A stretch of DNA of 5,541 nt from DASUGM01 sp036274055 (lineage in GTDB: Bacteria; Acidobacteriota; Vicinamibacteria; Vicinamibacterales; SCN-69-37), in NCBI GenBank assembly GCA_036274055.1, contig DASUGM010000023.1, positions 1-5,541 on the forward strand, given 5' to 3'. A program made the position numbers and the translations under genes. The notes beneath the pieces are model-generated. The model saw only the letters and a list, made by a program, of their open reading frames with translations. It had not been told where the DNA came from and did no database searches. The stretch's first letter is position 1, and each line of letters opens with the position of its first letter. Shown here piece after piece: positions 5,508-5,541 of the stretch.

Positions 5508-5541
5508 GTCGGGTGGCTTTTCGACCGAAAAGCCACCCGAC
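5508..5541 (+). terminator. Probable intrinsic terminator after rnhA (cut by window end)
   Basis: GTCGGGTGGCTTTTC (5508-5522) pairs perfectly with GAAAAGCCACCCGAC (5527-5541) around the loop GACC: a 15-bp stem beginning 4 nt after the rnhA stop codon. Whether a T-run follows is beyond the window. A smaller competing hairpin, AAAGCC (5502-5507) with GGCTTT (5515-5520) followed by T-C, overlaps the left half and could itself be a weak terminator. Confidence 0.6.

Noticed and set aside
1..5541. CRISPR arrays, tRNA or rRNA genes, transposase genes
   Set aside because: No regularly spaced repeats, no cloverleaf or rRNA-like sequence, and no transposase motif seen on either strand.

Overview
The window is GC-rich (by eye close to 70% in the genes) and bacterial. 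It is diderm: it carries an RND pump with its own outer-membrane channel and an exported PQQ-type enzyme. This mixture (MexF/OqxB-type efflux, a secreted glucose/sorbosone dehydrogenase-like protein, MutM, and an RNase HI with a C-terminal hybrid-binding-like domain) would suit an environmental high-GC lineage such as Acidobacteriota or a proteobacterium. That placement is a guess; no taxonomic marker is present.

Layout: (1) 1-1952, plus strand: the end of an RND inner-membrane transporter, then after a 2-bp gap its NodT-type outer-membrane lipoprotein channel, clearly one operon. (2) 1953-2269: a convergent gap holding a possible 57-residue single-span membrane protein on the minus strand (1906-2079, reaching into the end of the channel gene) and a small inverted repeat. 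(3) 2270-3691, minus strand: a secreted PQQ-dependent sugar dehydrogenase-like protein. (4) 3692-3728: a 37-bp AT-rich divergent intergenic region shared with (5) mutM/fpg, 3729-4541, plus strand. (6) 4563-4765: a 203-bp nearly complete palindrome, much more AT-rich than its surroundings (about 47% GC by hand count), ending 6 bp before (7) rnhA, 4772-5503. (8) A perfect 15-bp stem, probably a terminator, closes the window.

The most unusual object is the long palindrome between mutM and rnhA. Its arms of about 100 nt match at 77 of 88 core positions, are separated by a 4-nt loop, and each begin inward with the same ATGAGTGAAA sequence. It could be a foldback/MITE-like mobile element, a long-hairpin non-coding RNA, or a translation-control structure for rnhA; the sequence alone does not decide. 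The second point of interest is the C-terminal half of RnhA, which resembles the RNase H1 hybrid-binding (viroplasmin-like) domain that sits at the N-terminus in eukaryotic RNase H1. The two genes flanking the hairpin act on oxidised DNA bases and RNA-DNA hybrids, so the mutM-rnhA segment has a genome-maintenance flavour. The rest looks like ordinary chromosome.
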